From: Condylostoma magnum
Taxonomy: Eukaryota; Ciliophora; Heterotrichea; Heterotrichida; Condylostomatidae
Length of the DNA: 64,000 nt
NCBI GenBank assembly: GCA_920105805.1
Contig: CAKKTI010000034.1
Location: forward strand, 22,463 to 86,462
Reading direction: 5' to 3'
Below are positions 24,753 to 35,741 of the stretch, in pieces. The position numbers and the translations under genes are program-made. A model generated the notes under the pieces. It was not told where the DNA came from, did no database searches, and saw only the letters and a program-made list of their open reading frames with translations. Positions within the stretch are counted from its first letter, which is position 1, and every line of letters starts with the position of its first letter.

Positions 24753-25030
24753 TTGTGAAATAAGCGTGCAATATGAAATTTATAACAAATTTAATAAGTT
24801 TATTAAACTAGAGATTTAGGCTTATTTAAGTACTGTATGCAAATTTAATGATGATAAAAAGCTTGAATCATAGATTGGAACAATTTATATCATTTTCAAC
24901 ATTCTAGTATTGATTTTATTATAATTTATAAACTTCTAATATTTTGGAACACTAGAAGTCATCATAGATTAATTTTACCTTACTGTTTAATCTCCTAAAC
25001 GACTTCCATAAAAAATACACAATACCACAC

Positions 25031-25663
25031 TCATTTTCCATTCAAACACTTACTAAACTACTCAGGTCCCAGAGCTTTTGGAATACCAGCCATTTCTAAA
25101 TACGAGTTCATTCCATGCTGAATTTCTTCGATTTAATGTCTATTTAATTAAGACATCAAATCACTGTTAATCTTCTTAGCGATCATGTTTCTAGTAAACC
25201 TAACCCCTTATTTTTTCAAATCCTCTGCCAACTTCTTGCCAACCTCCAAACTTTTCTTGACTTGTTCTGGCTTTACCACAGATCTAACTAAATATTTAAC
25301 AGTTTTCTCTATAGTTTATCCCTAATGATGTAAGTCTGGGTCCTCATTTTCAGCAAAGTAAAACTGAACCATAGGTGTGGTGGTAAGAATATCATGGAAG
25401 ACATCGTTTTTAATAGCCGGGTGAATCTCACTAGTCCCCTCAGTTCCAGGGACCAAGTCAATAGGATGAGGATTCTCCTACACATGATTCCCATATTTTC
25501 CTCGACGCAACTCAGCATATTTGGCCTTTTCAGCTGGGTCGACAGTATGCCAGTGTAAATGAGCGTACTGAGGATAGTTGTCCTTTTGTTAATGAAGGTG
25601 AAGGTAATGCGGGTCACTGGAAAACGGACGTAGGGAAAGTCTTGTTAAACCTCTTCGCAACAT
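25031..25663 (-). CDS. Probable mitochondrial protein, family unknown
   Basis: About 210 residues. The start MLRRGLTRLSLRPFSS is a textbook mitochondrial presequence (Arg, Leu, Ser, no acids). The mature part is charged and mostly helical with no recognised domain. Ciliate mitochondria carry many lineage-specific subunits of respiratory complexes and ribosomes, and this may be one. G+C content and codon use are higher than in the coiled-coil genes nearby, which suits good expression. It starts 21 nt after the BBS4 stop, in the same frame. The end is taken at TGA 25031-25033. Confidence 0.65.
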
Positions 25664-25684
25664 TTTTATTATAAAAAATAATTA

Positions 25685-26902
25685 CTAGTCCATTCCAAAG
25701 ACATTAGATAGGAATTTCTTCTTCTCTGATATATCAGGGTCAGTGTCTCTTAGTTAGGGGTCTACTTAGTTGTAAAGCATCATAAACCGGACGTACATTT
25801 CTCTAGATTTTGCTTGCTCTTGAAAATTGTATAGAGTTACTGCGTAGTTAAGGTAAGTAAGGAAGTCCTCCTCCATAGACAGTGCTTTTTCATATGCAGC
25901 GCTAGAGTTGTCGTAATCGCCTAAGTTACTGAGGGTTATACCGAGATACATATAACTGGCCGGATATTCCCCATTTAGTGTGATAGAACTGTTGAAATAG
26001 TGGAAGGCTGATACAAATTGTTGGCATGTTAGATGGACTATTCCTAGGTTGAAGGCTATTATTCAGTCGAAGGGGTCTAGGTATAAAGCCTTTTTTAAGC
26101 AAGCCACAGCTGCTATATACTTTTGTTTTCCGTAAAAGCACATTCCTATATTGTTTCACATTGGAGCTGAGCTAGGGTTATGTACAGCTACGATTCTGTA
26201 TTTAAGCAACGAAGCGTCATAATCACTTCTGTCTTAGATTATGGACCCTGTAGCTAGTAAAGCTTTAGTATTAGTGGGGTCTAAGGTCAATGCATTGCCT
26301 AGATACTAAAATGCCTTGAAATTCTCACTTAAATGAAGGTACAGTAGACCCAGTGTTGTTAAAAGATCAGGGTTTTCCGGAGAGTATTCCAAAGCTTCTT
26401 AGTATGTATCAATTGCAGATTTTAAGTCCCTTTGGCGAATATACACCTCGCCTAGTTGTATAAAAGTTGAATCATGTTTTTGTATTAAGTTGGCACCTCG
26501 GAAGTTGTCTATGGCATCTTCATGCTGTTGTAGATTAAAGTGACATAGACCTTTAATATGCCAAATTTCTCAGTCGTCTGGATTAATTTTCAAAGCTTTC
26601 TAGAAGATGTCAATAGCAGATTTTACCCTTCCTGTTAGATATAAGGATCGGCCCACTTGCTTTACACAGTCGTTGGAAAATATATCAAGTTTTTAAGCCC
26701 ATTTGAATAAATCTAGACTGTCCTTTACCATTCCTCTTTGTCTCAAAATGAGTCCTTTTATATAGTTAGCAAAGTAATTTCTGTTGTTAGATTCTACCAA
26801 GACTTGATCTATTAATTACAAGCATTCATCGAGGTTATTTTGAATATAATAATGATAAATCATCCAGTTACGGTTATCGCGCTTGATTACTAATTAAGAC
26901 AT
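25685..26902 (-). CDS. BBS4: BBS4, TPR subunit of the BBSome
   Basis: About 405 residues, nearly all TPR repeats. Order and wording follow animal BBS4 closely: NWMIYHYY near the start, [35 protein letters not shown]-like [53 protein letters not shown] and [20 protein letters not shown]4 is a BBSome subunit that moves membrane proteins through cilia. The long disordered vertebrate C-terminal tail is missing. Two conserved Trp codons are TGA. The stop is TAG 25685-25687. The ATG lies 4 nt from the ATG of the divergent gene at 26907. Confidence 0.93.
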
Positions 26903-26906
26903 TATA

Positions 26907-27788
26907 ATGAATTAAAATAAATATACTAAAGTAAAGTTTTTTCAGTTACTAGATCTGTTAATAAGGCAAACAAGCATAAATTTAGCTATTCCTGATACCA
27001 TAGTCAAAGGATTGGGCCACTAATCTCCAACTGTTTATTTCATTAAGCCTTAAAATAATCGAATAATGAGGTATAAAAATATTCAAATAGATGAGTAAAT
27101 TGTATCTAGAATCGTTAAAATATTAAGAGGATTTAATAATAGATCCAACTATCCAATTGCTATTTTTAAAGCTTTAACCAATAAGGGTTAAAAGGTAATA
27201 ATTTGCAATACACTTGACGATGCTGTTTAGGCTTGAAATAGAAATTATTAGCATTAGGTAATACAAAGATTTATTCCATCCAACTATCTGCCTATTCTAA
27301 TCACTACGAACTAGCGTAAAATAATAGCAGAATCAAATAAATAATTGATTGATATAGTAGATGATGGGGGCATCAATGATTTATTTCGGGTATTAAATAA
27401 AAGGATATATAATCCCCTTAGAAAGCAAATTAAAATGTTGAAAATTAAATGTATAAAAGATCTTAAATAGAAGTTGTGAATAATTTCAATTTTGGAGTGT
27501 TAGGTTGGATAATATGCACCTAGGGTAAATTAAAGATAAAGAATAATACTAACTCCACCCTAGTAGGTTAAAGACAGAGAATCTAGTTAAAATTAGTCTT
27601 TTAATATTCCGTAGGAGTCAAAAATAAATTTAAGAGTTAATAGTCTTCCTGCTATTAAGAATTTTAATAAGGCTATTGATTTAAAGCATCTAAACACACT
27701 AAAGTAGCTGAGATAGGAAAAATAGAATAAATTTAATAGAACAGGGCAACCTTTCCCGATATATTGGAGACTTAAGAAGAATATGTAA
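26907..27788 (+). CDS. Unknown basic protein
   Basis: About 293 residues if the ATG at 26907 is used. The alternative ATG at 27066 drops 53 residues that look coding (DTIVKGLGHQSPTVYFIKP). The protein is basic with mixed helix and strand (KALTNKGQKVIICNT, QRFIPSNYLPILITTN) and turns Gln-rich towards the end. I recognise no family. The first start would place it 4 nt from the BBS4 start. The stop is TAA 27786-27788. Confidence 0.55.
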
Positions 27789-27975
27789 TCAATATAATTT
27801 TAAACCATTTGTTCAGGTTTCTTTTATTCAAAAGATTTATAATAAGAGTACTTTTTCTAATTTAAACTGTATTCTTTAACTTAGTAATTAATCTAATAAG
27901 TATTATAACAAATGTATATAATATCATTGTAATTATATAAGAAATAAAGTAAGCAAGATTTATTATTAACTATAT

Positions 27976-28458
27976 TCATACATAAAACATATTTTCCTAA
28001 TTTTAGTATTAACCTATCTACACATCTTCATTTATAATATTGAACTTTGTTTCTTTCTTTCCTGTTGATTTATCTTTAAGCTTATCGAGCTGAAATTGAT
28101 ATGTTTTTATATTCGCTTTGTCTTAGTTAAAGTTATGATAATTTAAAGGTATTAAAAGTAAATTTTTCTTATACTTTGCATAGCCTACGACTCTTTAACT
28201 TTATTCATTTGTCTTTACACCTTTCTATTAAGTATTTCTCGACAAAATATTAGAAATATTCTACTTTAAATTAGCAATAGCGTTTTCCTTTTTATTATAT
28301 CTTTTACATAAGTTCCCTTACCTTTTTTATTTTCTGTAGCGGGAATCTTTTTATGTAAGCTGGCTATTAATTGCCGTGTTGTATTTAATTAATTACATTA
28401 TAAATGTATAATTTTGGTTCCCATTAAATCTGCATTTTGGAGATTATGATCAGAACAT
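27976..28458 (-). CDS. Small basic protein of unknown function
   Basis: About 160 residues, starting MFWSQSPKCRFNGN. Lys-, Asn- and Gln-rich, no TM, no motif I can name. A run LLLIPLNYHNFNQDKANIKT is the most structured part. TGA reads as Trp at residue 3 and the stop is taken as TGA 27976-27978. Coding status rests on even amino-acid composition in this frame compared with the others; an AT-rich spacer mistaken for a gene is possible. Confidence 0.4.
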
Positions 28459-28678
28459 TTTTTAATATACCAGAAAAATTTTGTACCTTGTTTTAATTAT
28501 GGGGAATAAATGCAATAATATTATACTAGAAATATAAAATTACTATTAGGAAACTTCGATGAGTTTTCAAAAGATAGAAAACTACAATTAATCAATTGCT
28601 TATAATAAACAGTATTTAACTTTAATAATTCCTACAAATAATCAACTAGAAATAACTCATATAACAAGAAATTGTTTA

Positions 28679-29731
28679 TTAATTATGGTTCTCTAAATAT
28701 AGCGAATGTATTAATAGTACTCCAATATCCGTAGAAATAGCAATTCTATGTCCATAAGTAGCAGCAAAATAAGGATAACCCATACTAAAGTACTATACTT
28801 TTCGATATTCCGGAGTTAACTCTTATAAATCTTTAATTCTAATAGTTTCAACTAGCCCATGACTTTCTCACAATTTAATTTCTCCAGAAGTATCAACTGT
28901 GATAAAAACTAATTTTTAACTAATTGAGTTAACATCAGAGCTATTTAGTCCAGATAAAGGTTCATTCTCTTAAATAGCAGTAAACTATGCAGCTATAATA
29001 TCATTTCTATGATTTCCTAGATTACTTCTATCTTTCCCGGTTTAAAGATCTAGTATTCTAACCTGTCTTCTATTGTATATATAAAAAATACCATCTTCTA
29101 GCAGTTTGGCAGGGCCAAACTCCCCATAGGACTTTTTAAAGCTTTTTAGTGTAACAGTACTCATTCCGTCTAAACTTAACAATTTTAAGTGTCTAATTGA
29201 AAAATCCTCCCATTCAATCCACAGTATGCGATGTCCGTCAAAATCTAAGGGAACTGAATAAGGCTTAAATGGTTCGCATTCATAGCTTTACTTAGTACTA
29301 TTTGCCAAATTGGTTATATATACGCTTTCTCCAGCTATAGTAGTATTACTTGAAATAGCTACATTATGAGCCTATAAAGTAAATAAAGCTACAGTTTCTT
29401 GATGAGTTAGTACTTAAGTATAAGGACAAGTTGATGTATTATGAATTTTTTCGTGTTGTATTATCGTCTATGAGCTACTCGTTTAGTTAGGAGAAAATAT
29501 TACAAGTCCTTTTAAGTCTCCTATTGTGATGTACAGAGTATTATCATAAGACAAGTAAGCACCTCTTATATATTCCTCACTGAATTCGCTAATTACATTT
29601 TCCTCGCGGGTTGAGAAATTATAGTATAAAATTCTTCCTAATGCAGTGCCATATGCCAGGCCTTCGGCGTTTAATGTAAGTGCTAGTACAGGGTCTCCGA
29701 ACCGAATATCTATGAAAGCTTCCAAACTCAT
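28679..29731 (-). CDS. Beta-propeller (WD40-like) protein
   Basis: About 350 residues. Repeated blade-like strands are visible, e.g. ALTLNAEGLAYGTALGRILY, then RGAYLSYDNTLYITIGDLKG, RQVRILDLQTGKDRSNLGNH and VFITVDTSGEIKLW, the last two giving the WD40 pattern of a turn followed by a strand ending in W or a hydrophobic. Six or seven blades would fit the length. Such propellers are scaffolds; intraflagellar and trafficking proteins are candidates but nothing decides. The start ATG at 29729-29731 lies 7 nt from the divergent start at 29739. The stop is TAA 28679-28681. Confidence 0.65.
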
Positions 29732-29738
29732 TAATAAA

Positions 29739-30365
29739 ATGGAATAAATTACTCCTACTGCTGAGTCATCTTATTATAATATAAGGCAGATACCTATTTC
29801 TAATGCTAATAAAATCATTTTCAAATTAGACCCGGAGAAACTAACATATAATCCTCCAGAAAAGGTTCCGTATGTAAGCTATTATAAGTATTTTATTAAA
29901 AGAAAGTAAATACCCTATAACCAAATAAATCAAGTGCTGATCTAAGCCTCTAATTGTATAAAAGAAGCTCTAGAAAATTTATAAACAGATAGTAAGGTTG
30001 ATAATAAATCAAAGCTAGTGATTAAATACTCTTAATATCTCTTTATCGGATTCCTTTTTTGTGCATATATTGTGGCATATTATGACTTTTCAATTGTATT
30101 TGGATATATCGGATTAGTTCTAGTGGGACTTGGTCTGATTGGACATATAATCGTGTTAATATTAGACGGTGATTTTCAAAGGAATAAACCGTATTTAAAA
30201 GTAGACTAAGAAGATCTAAATATTCTAAAGCTTTATAAAGAAATAGAAGATATTAATCTAAGCTTTGGATCGTATTTTGTATAATGGTCAATAGGATTAA
30301 GTGGAAAGTGACTAGAATTAAATGAAACGAAAAGATCAAGAGAATCAGATTATTTAATAAAGTAA
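29739..30365 (+). CDS. Two-transmembrane protein of unknown function
   Basis: About 208 residues. A cytosolic N-terminal half of some 105 residues is followed by two adjacent membrane spans (LFIGFLFCAYIVAYY and IGLVLVGLGLIGHIIVLIL) forming a hairpin, then a charged C-terminal tail. No family recognised. The stop TAA 30363-30365 stands one nucleotide before the ATG of the sphingosine kinase gene, in a different frame. It might instead be an upstream exon joined by an unseen intron, but the kinase start looks natural. Confidence 0.55.
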
Positions 30366-30366
30366 A

Positions 30367-31632
30367 ATGGATTAATATTTAGTTGAGTCAAATTAAGGAT
30401 TATTTAGTGGTATAGTAAATCACTAATAACACGAAGTTGAATTAAAACTATTTGAAGAGTTTGTATTAATAATCAATAGTAATAACAAATACTAAAAAAT
30501 TAATTCAAGTGGTATCATTGGAGTGAGCTAATTTGATTAAGAATTTGAGTTAACAACTTATGCAAAAGATAACCACTAAAAAAGAAAGCTAAAAGTAATT
30601 CATACACAGATCCTAAAATTTTAAGCTTAAAATTCAGGTGAATGAGTGGAAAATATATAGTAAATATACTAACTAAGGCCTAAATCTATTCTAGCATTTG
30701 TCAATCCTAACAGTGGAAGAGGTCTATCACTTAATATATGAAATTAAGTACAGCCAATAATGCAATATACCAAAACAACTCTTATAGGTAATTAATAATA
30801 AGAAACATAGCGCCAAAATTTTGTTAGAGATTATATACTAGAAAACGATATTTCCCAATACGAACTAATTATAGTAATTAGTGGAGATGGACTACTACAT
30901 GAAGTTATTAATGCTCTTGCAAATCTAGGATAAACTTAAATACCCGTTTCTACGATACCTGCAGGCTCTGCCAATGCATTTGCCTAGTCTATTGCTGATT
31001 TTTCTAATGAATAATGTAATCCTATGACCCTTGCATACATAATAATAAAAGGACACCATTATCCATTAGACATAACTCAGCTTACTTATGAAAATGGTCG
31101 AATTGTATACAGTTTTCTTTCATTTGCTTGAAGTTTTATAGCAGATGTTGATATTGAGTCGGAAGTGTAACTTTTATACAGATGCAGGTGTTGTGGAGCA
31201 GCAAGATTTGATTGTTATGGATTTTGAAGGGTTATTTGCCTAAGGAGATATAGAGGAGAGTTGATTTATGAGACTGATGATTCTTCTAAAAGTTTAAATG
31301 AAGTTTTTCTGTATCTTTTAATTGGAAACACCAAATTTTTGGGATAAGACATGAGAGTTTTTCCAAAAGCTGAGCTTAATGACGGGTTTGGGGATATGTT
31401 ACTTTTAACAGGGAATTAATCAGGTAGATGTGGACTGATTAGACTCTTATTGAATTAAGACTCAGGTAATCATTTAAATTTGAATAATATACAGTATATT
31501 AAGGTAAGGAAATGGACATTAAGGCCTGAAGGGAATAGAGGAATTTTTTCTATTGATGGGGAGTAGTATCCAGTAGAGCCTATACAAGGAGAGGTGATAT
31601 CAGAGCTTTGCAGTACTATAGTATTAGGTTAA
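30367..31632 (+). CDS. Sphingosine kinase / diacylglycerol-kinase-fold lipid kinase
   Basis: About 416 residues after removing a 15-nt intron. A PH-like N-terminal part precedes the lipid-kinase core: LAFVNPNSGRG, IVISGDGLLHEVINAL (the ATP-binding GGDG-type motif, here SGDG), IPAGSANAFAQS and FAWSFIADVDIESE, all ordered as in sphingosine kinases, which make sphingosine-1-phosphate. The C-terminal Gly/Asp motif is present as DGEQYPVEPI. In-frame TGA codons in conserved positions read as Trp. The stop is taken as TAA 31630-31632 after the last beta strand, convergent with the next gene. Confidence 0.85.
31167..31181 (+). other. 15-nt spliceosomal intron in sphingosine kinase
   Basis: The 15 nt GTAACTTTTATACAG begin GT and end AG. 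Without them the protein reads IESEVCRCCGAARF, which aligns residue for residue with the family block IESE-K-Y-R-x-L-G-x-ARF. With them five extra residues would split that block. The length keeps frame and the intron contains TAA, which is not a stop here, so it is invisible to frame-based searches. Confidence 0.8.
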
Positions 31633-31641
31633 TATTATTAA

Positions 31642-34600
31642 TCAATTATTCAGAGAAGTTAATTGTGCTAAATTTCCAATTGAGCCTTGTTTTCCTAAAT
31701 CTTTTAGTTGTTTCATGTAGATAAAAGATAGAGATTTACTGAGATTCTTGAGCTTAGCTCTGCTGTATTCAAACTTGATTTATTGAGCTAGTTTTAAAGA
31801 CTTTTCTGTTGCAAGTATTATTTACGGACACATACTCTAAAAAAGGCTGTCTTTAGCTATATTTATTGTTTCATCTTCTAGTATTCTATATGCTAAGAAT
31901 AAAGTTCTGTAACTTTAATTTGTATTTGGATGTCGTAGTCTATGTATGACAAAATTCACATATTTTTCTAAATTTCAAAACTCCCTATTAGAATTAACTC
32001 TTCACATTAAATTAGCTTAAATTTTATCTATTTGTTCAGCTATTTATTTTATATGCCCTTCTAATCCAATGCTACTATCGACATTAAGAAAACTTTCCTA
32101 TAATTCCAAAGGGAAAAGCTGGTTTTCAATACACATAATGCAGAATTTAAACTAAGAAACTACATTCTCTAGGTTATCATCTATCTAAACTTATTAATCA
32201 GCATACGAGTAGAACATTTCCTAAAATTTATATAAATCATATTTCTCCTTATATAAATTCCTAGCCAGCAATTAAAGCTCATCCAGCTATAAAAACCCAT
32301 CTCCATTAAGATCAGCAGCTTGATATAAGTCATCCAACTGTAAAGTAGCTATCTTAGTATATTATCTGAATCTTTCTAACGAAAAATCTATGAATTATTT
32401 TATTTAAATCACTCCACTACTATTTAAATTAAGAGGACATGGTTATGATATTTTTTCTATTTATTGCTTAGTCTTAAAAAATTCATCATCGTTATATTTC
32501 CCGATAAAATGCTCTGCAAAAACTTCTAAACATCTTAAAGTAGGGAGTATTACTATATTATTTTCATCTGTCTCTACATCCCACCCTGTTTTATTTTTCT
32601 ATAGCTCTGTATAAAGCTAACAGAAAAAAAATTATTCCTGTATGTCAAAGGGCTCATGAATTTCTAATAACTATCCAAATAGATAAACTAGCTCATTATC
32701 TTGATTTTGCCCTGCTCCCTATAGAATTGTAATTAATTTCTATTCTGCTACACTTTGTAAACCGTAATTTCTTCTAAATTAATCGTATATGAACTCGTAA
32801 AAGCATTGAGAAGTTTTAGTCCTCTCTTTGAACTGCTATTTAAAATCTGATGCAAGTTCTTCTAATTATTTCAGCAGGGTCTTCTTAGTTATCATAGTTT
32901 TTTGCTAATACTCTCCCTTTATGAATTTTTGGTGTATAGTTTATGCATCATCACTTTTTTTAAGAGGTGCTTACTTTTTCTGTTAAGGTGCTGCAGGTTG
33001 AATAGTGGGTGCTGCTTGTGTCTTAGCTATAGGCGCTTTTCTTTTAGGAACAGTCTTTTTAGGATTCTTTTTCCTTTATTAAGTTGCTCTTTATTATATG
33101 GGTTGAATTCTATCTTTACTGCCAAAATTTTCCATCAGTATATACTTAAGTTTCCTTATTTCTTTCTTGAACAATTTAGTCCTATTGATTAATTCTATTA
33201 TAAACTCTTTATAAGTTTTATCATTTTACTCAATCTTTTCAAAGGTAGGACTCATATAATCTACAATAATCCTCTTTGCATCAGTTGGACTACCAGCTTG
33301 AAACACTGATTTTATTAAATTATCATCAAGGCTAGTGGCCTCAACTAGTAATGATTTTGTATCGGAATGCGGAACACTGACATCCTCTTCCTCCTCATCT
33401 TAAACTTCTTAGTTCTTGTAGTAATTTTCTAATTTAACAACTATTGAATCTAAGGACTCTGGACTTTTAACTTCTCTTTCAACTTATACTAAAGGATCTG
33501 GAAATAAGTTATAATAAGTTTGTGTAAAATTATCCTCGAATTAAATCAAGTCTTTTGTGTCGGTGAACACATCTATCATTTCATCAGCTGTGTCTTCTAT
33601 TTTTTGTTGTAAGTCATTAAGGAAAACCTTATTTGCTAGCTCAATTTCAGCTTAGGGTACTTTTTCAACTGTTTCAATAGCTTGTTCAGTAACTACATGA
33701 AGTGTTTTTTACAATAAAGGATCTTTGTTTATTATAGAGGATAAATCTCTAAATCTTATTCGATTCTTTTACTGTACTTTTTTTAATCCAATCATATCTG
33801 TCTCAAAATCCTCAATAACTTAATCGACTAGTCTTTTTAAGTTATTATGAGAATCTTCCAGCCTTAGTAGCCGATATTTAGTTGCTTCGTATTAATTTTA
33901 TAGAATTTTTATGCGTTCTTAGTAAGATTTTTCCTTTTGAAGTAAGATTTGTTCCCTTTACTGCAAATCTAATTTTTCTGAGCTTAGTTTATCATTTTCT
34001 TCTTATTTAATTAAAATCTCATCTCTCATTTTTGTAGTTTCATCAATATAACGTTTTAAGAGCTTTTTGATTTAAACCTTACTCTTATCAATCTGTTAAG
34101 TTTTATCTACAAATCGATCATTTATATAATACAGATAAATAGAGAAAAAGCCTTCTCAGACCTTTTAGAAAGCTTTTCCTCTTAAAAGACAACTAACTGA
34201 AATTTATCGCATAATTTCTTTGATTGACAACGAATATAGAATTCTAAAGCACTTAAATTTATCAGTTTAGTTAAGTTAGGACTTTTAGATCATTTCTTTC
34301 GTTGAATCTATCCATTTCATTAATATTTACGCGTCTTAGCGACTTGCTGGTAATCCTAACTAAGGAACTTTAAACTTACTCTTGAGTTTAATCAGCTAAT
34401 AGTCAATTAACTTTGTATCTAGCTAATCATAGCGTTATACAGAATTAAGCTAATCGAGAACTTTTAAGCTGATATCATCTTCTAGATCTAAAAATTCTTG
34501 TATTGTTTTAGGGAACTGAAAGTGCTGTGAGAGTTCACTGAGTGAATACTAAACATCATCTTGAACTAATGATTTCTAAAGTAAATTTGTCCCTCTTTTG

Positions 34601-34836
34601 CGCTCAAATCTGTACGAAACATCTCTAATACCAGCTGTCATTGTTCTTTCTTATTTATCTAAATCAATGTTGTGGTTTATAATAGCTGATCTATTCCTTA
34701 ATAAATTAGGGTCATTGTCTTCTTGTTTAAGCCTTGAATTATACTTGATTTCCTCGGGCTTTTTTAGTCTATTTTGAATTGCATTATTTCCAGTAAAGTT
34801 TCTTAGTTCTCATGCATATGATGAATTATTCAGCAT
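31642..34836 (-). CDS. Large coiled-coil protein with EF-hand and Lys/Pro/Ala-rich linker
   Basis: About 1064 residues in one frame. Residues 1-250 are mixed. A coiled coil covers roughly 265-380 (KKLLKRYIDETTKMRDEIL and on) and an acidic stretch lies near 500 (EVQDEEEEDV). A basic Pro/Ala-rich linker sits at about 620-655 (KKTVPKRKAPIAKTQAAPTI), followed by a globular helical region with one good EF-hand loop (DLNGDGFLQLDE). An internal ATG at 32893-32895 could suggest a shorter gene, but the frame runs through with sensible protein. The build recalls axonemal or basal-body scaffold proteins; the family is not recognised. The stop is taken at TGA 31642-31644. Confidence 0.65.
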
Positions 34837-34948
34837 TTAGTATAATACATTTAATTTAGGTTTTCCTTTACTATTAAATTTTTAATGATTGATGTAAGTT
34901 CTGTTTTATCCAACACCTTATTGGGATTAACTATGTCTCATTTTAATA

Positions 34949-35650
34949 TTACAAAAACAAAGAAATTTGTAGATTTGGGTTTGTAGATGTTTGTGTTGTT
35001 GTACTTAAAGAAAGTTGATTTTCTGTGAGCCTTTAATACTCATTTTGAAGTTTTTCTAATTGTTCTTTGTAAAACTAGGCCATTATAAGATCATTTTCTT
35101 ATTCTTGTGCTGATTTACTTCTAAGATAGTCTTAAATTTGCTGTTTCTTTTAGTATTGGTATAGTCTATGTCGGTTAATTTATTAATGACGGTTTAAATA
35201 GTGTTGCTTTTAGGTTTCTTATAGTGATAAATTGTCTTTATGCTTTTTATGCTTTACATAATTTTTCAACTGCCTAGTATTTTATGCTTCCTTTTAAGTC
35301 ATTTTGATAAGATTTTGTTATACTGCATGTTTTAAGAACTGTTTTCTGGCTCTAGTGTGCTTATTTTTTTACATAAGCTCATATTGCTTCTATTGTTTAC
35401 TTTTCTTTGCAATTTACTAGACTCAATTGTGCTTTAGGCTAGAATAACGCACTCTTTCAAGCTTTTCGTACTATCTCTTTGCGTTCATTGTTTTCCTTTA
35501 AATTTGTTATTAAATACGCTTAAGCTTTTGTACCTTTTATTGCATAGTAACTAAATTGCTTTGTGTTTATTTAACCATTGGAAAGAGATTCTAAGAGTGT
35601 GGCAAATAATCTATGCTTGTTTATACGCCTTAGCTATTGAAATTATCCAT
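34949..35650 (-). CDS. Coiled-coil protein, Gln/Lys-rich
   Basis: About 233 residues, starting MDNFNSQGVQTS. From residue 40 to 210 it is an almost unbroken charged helix (QQKVQKLKRIQQQIQRKTMN, then EKLERVRYSSLKH and EQLEKLQNEYQRLTEN). No other feature. The stop is taken as TAA 34949-34951. It lies between two larger genes on the same strand, with spacers of 90-110 nt. Confidence 0.55.
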
Positions 35651-35741
35651 ATTAAAATTTCATAAGTATATTTTATTCGTAATGGAAGAACAATTTATAG
35701 TATAAGGAGAACTTATATATTAAACCATTTTGCTAAATAAC

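Noticed and set aside
31642-32895. A separate EF-hand gene starting at the internal ATG 32893-32895
   Set aside because: The upstream frame is continuous and codes a sensible linker directly into it, so one large protein is more likely.
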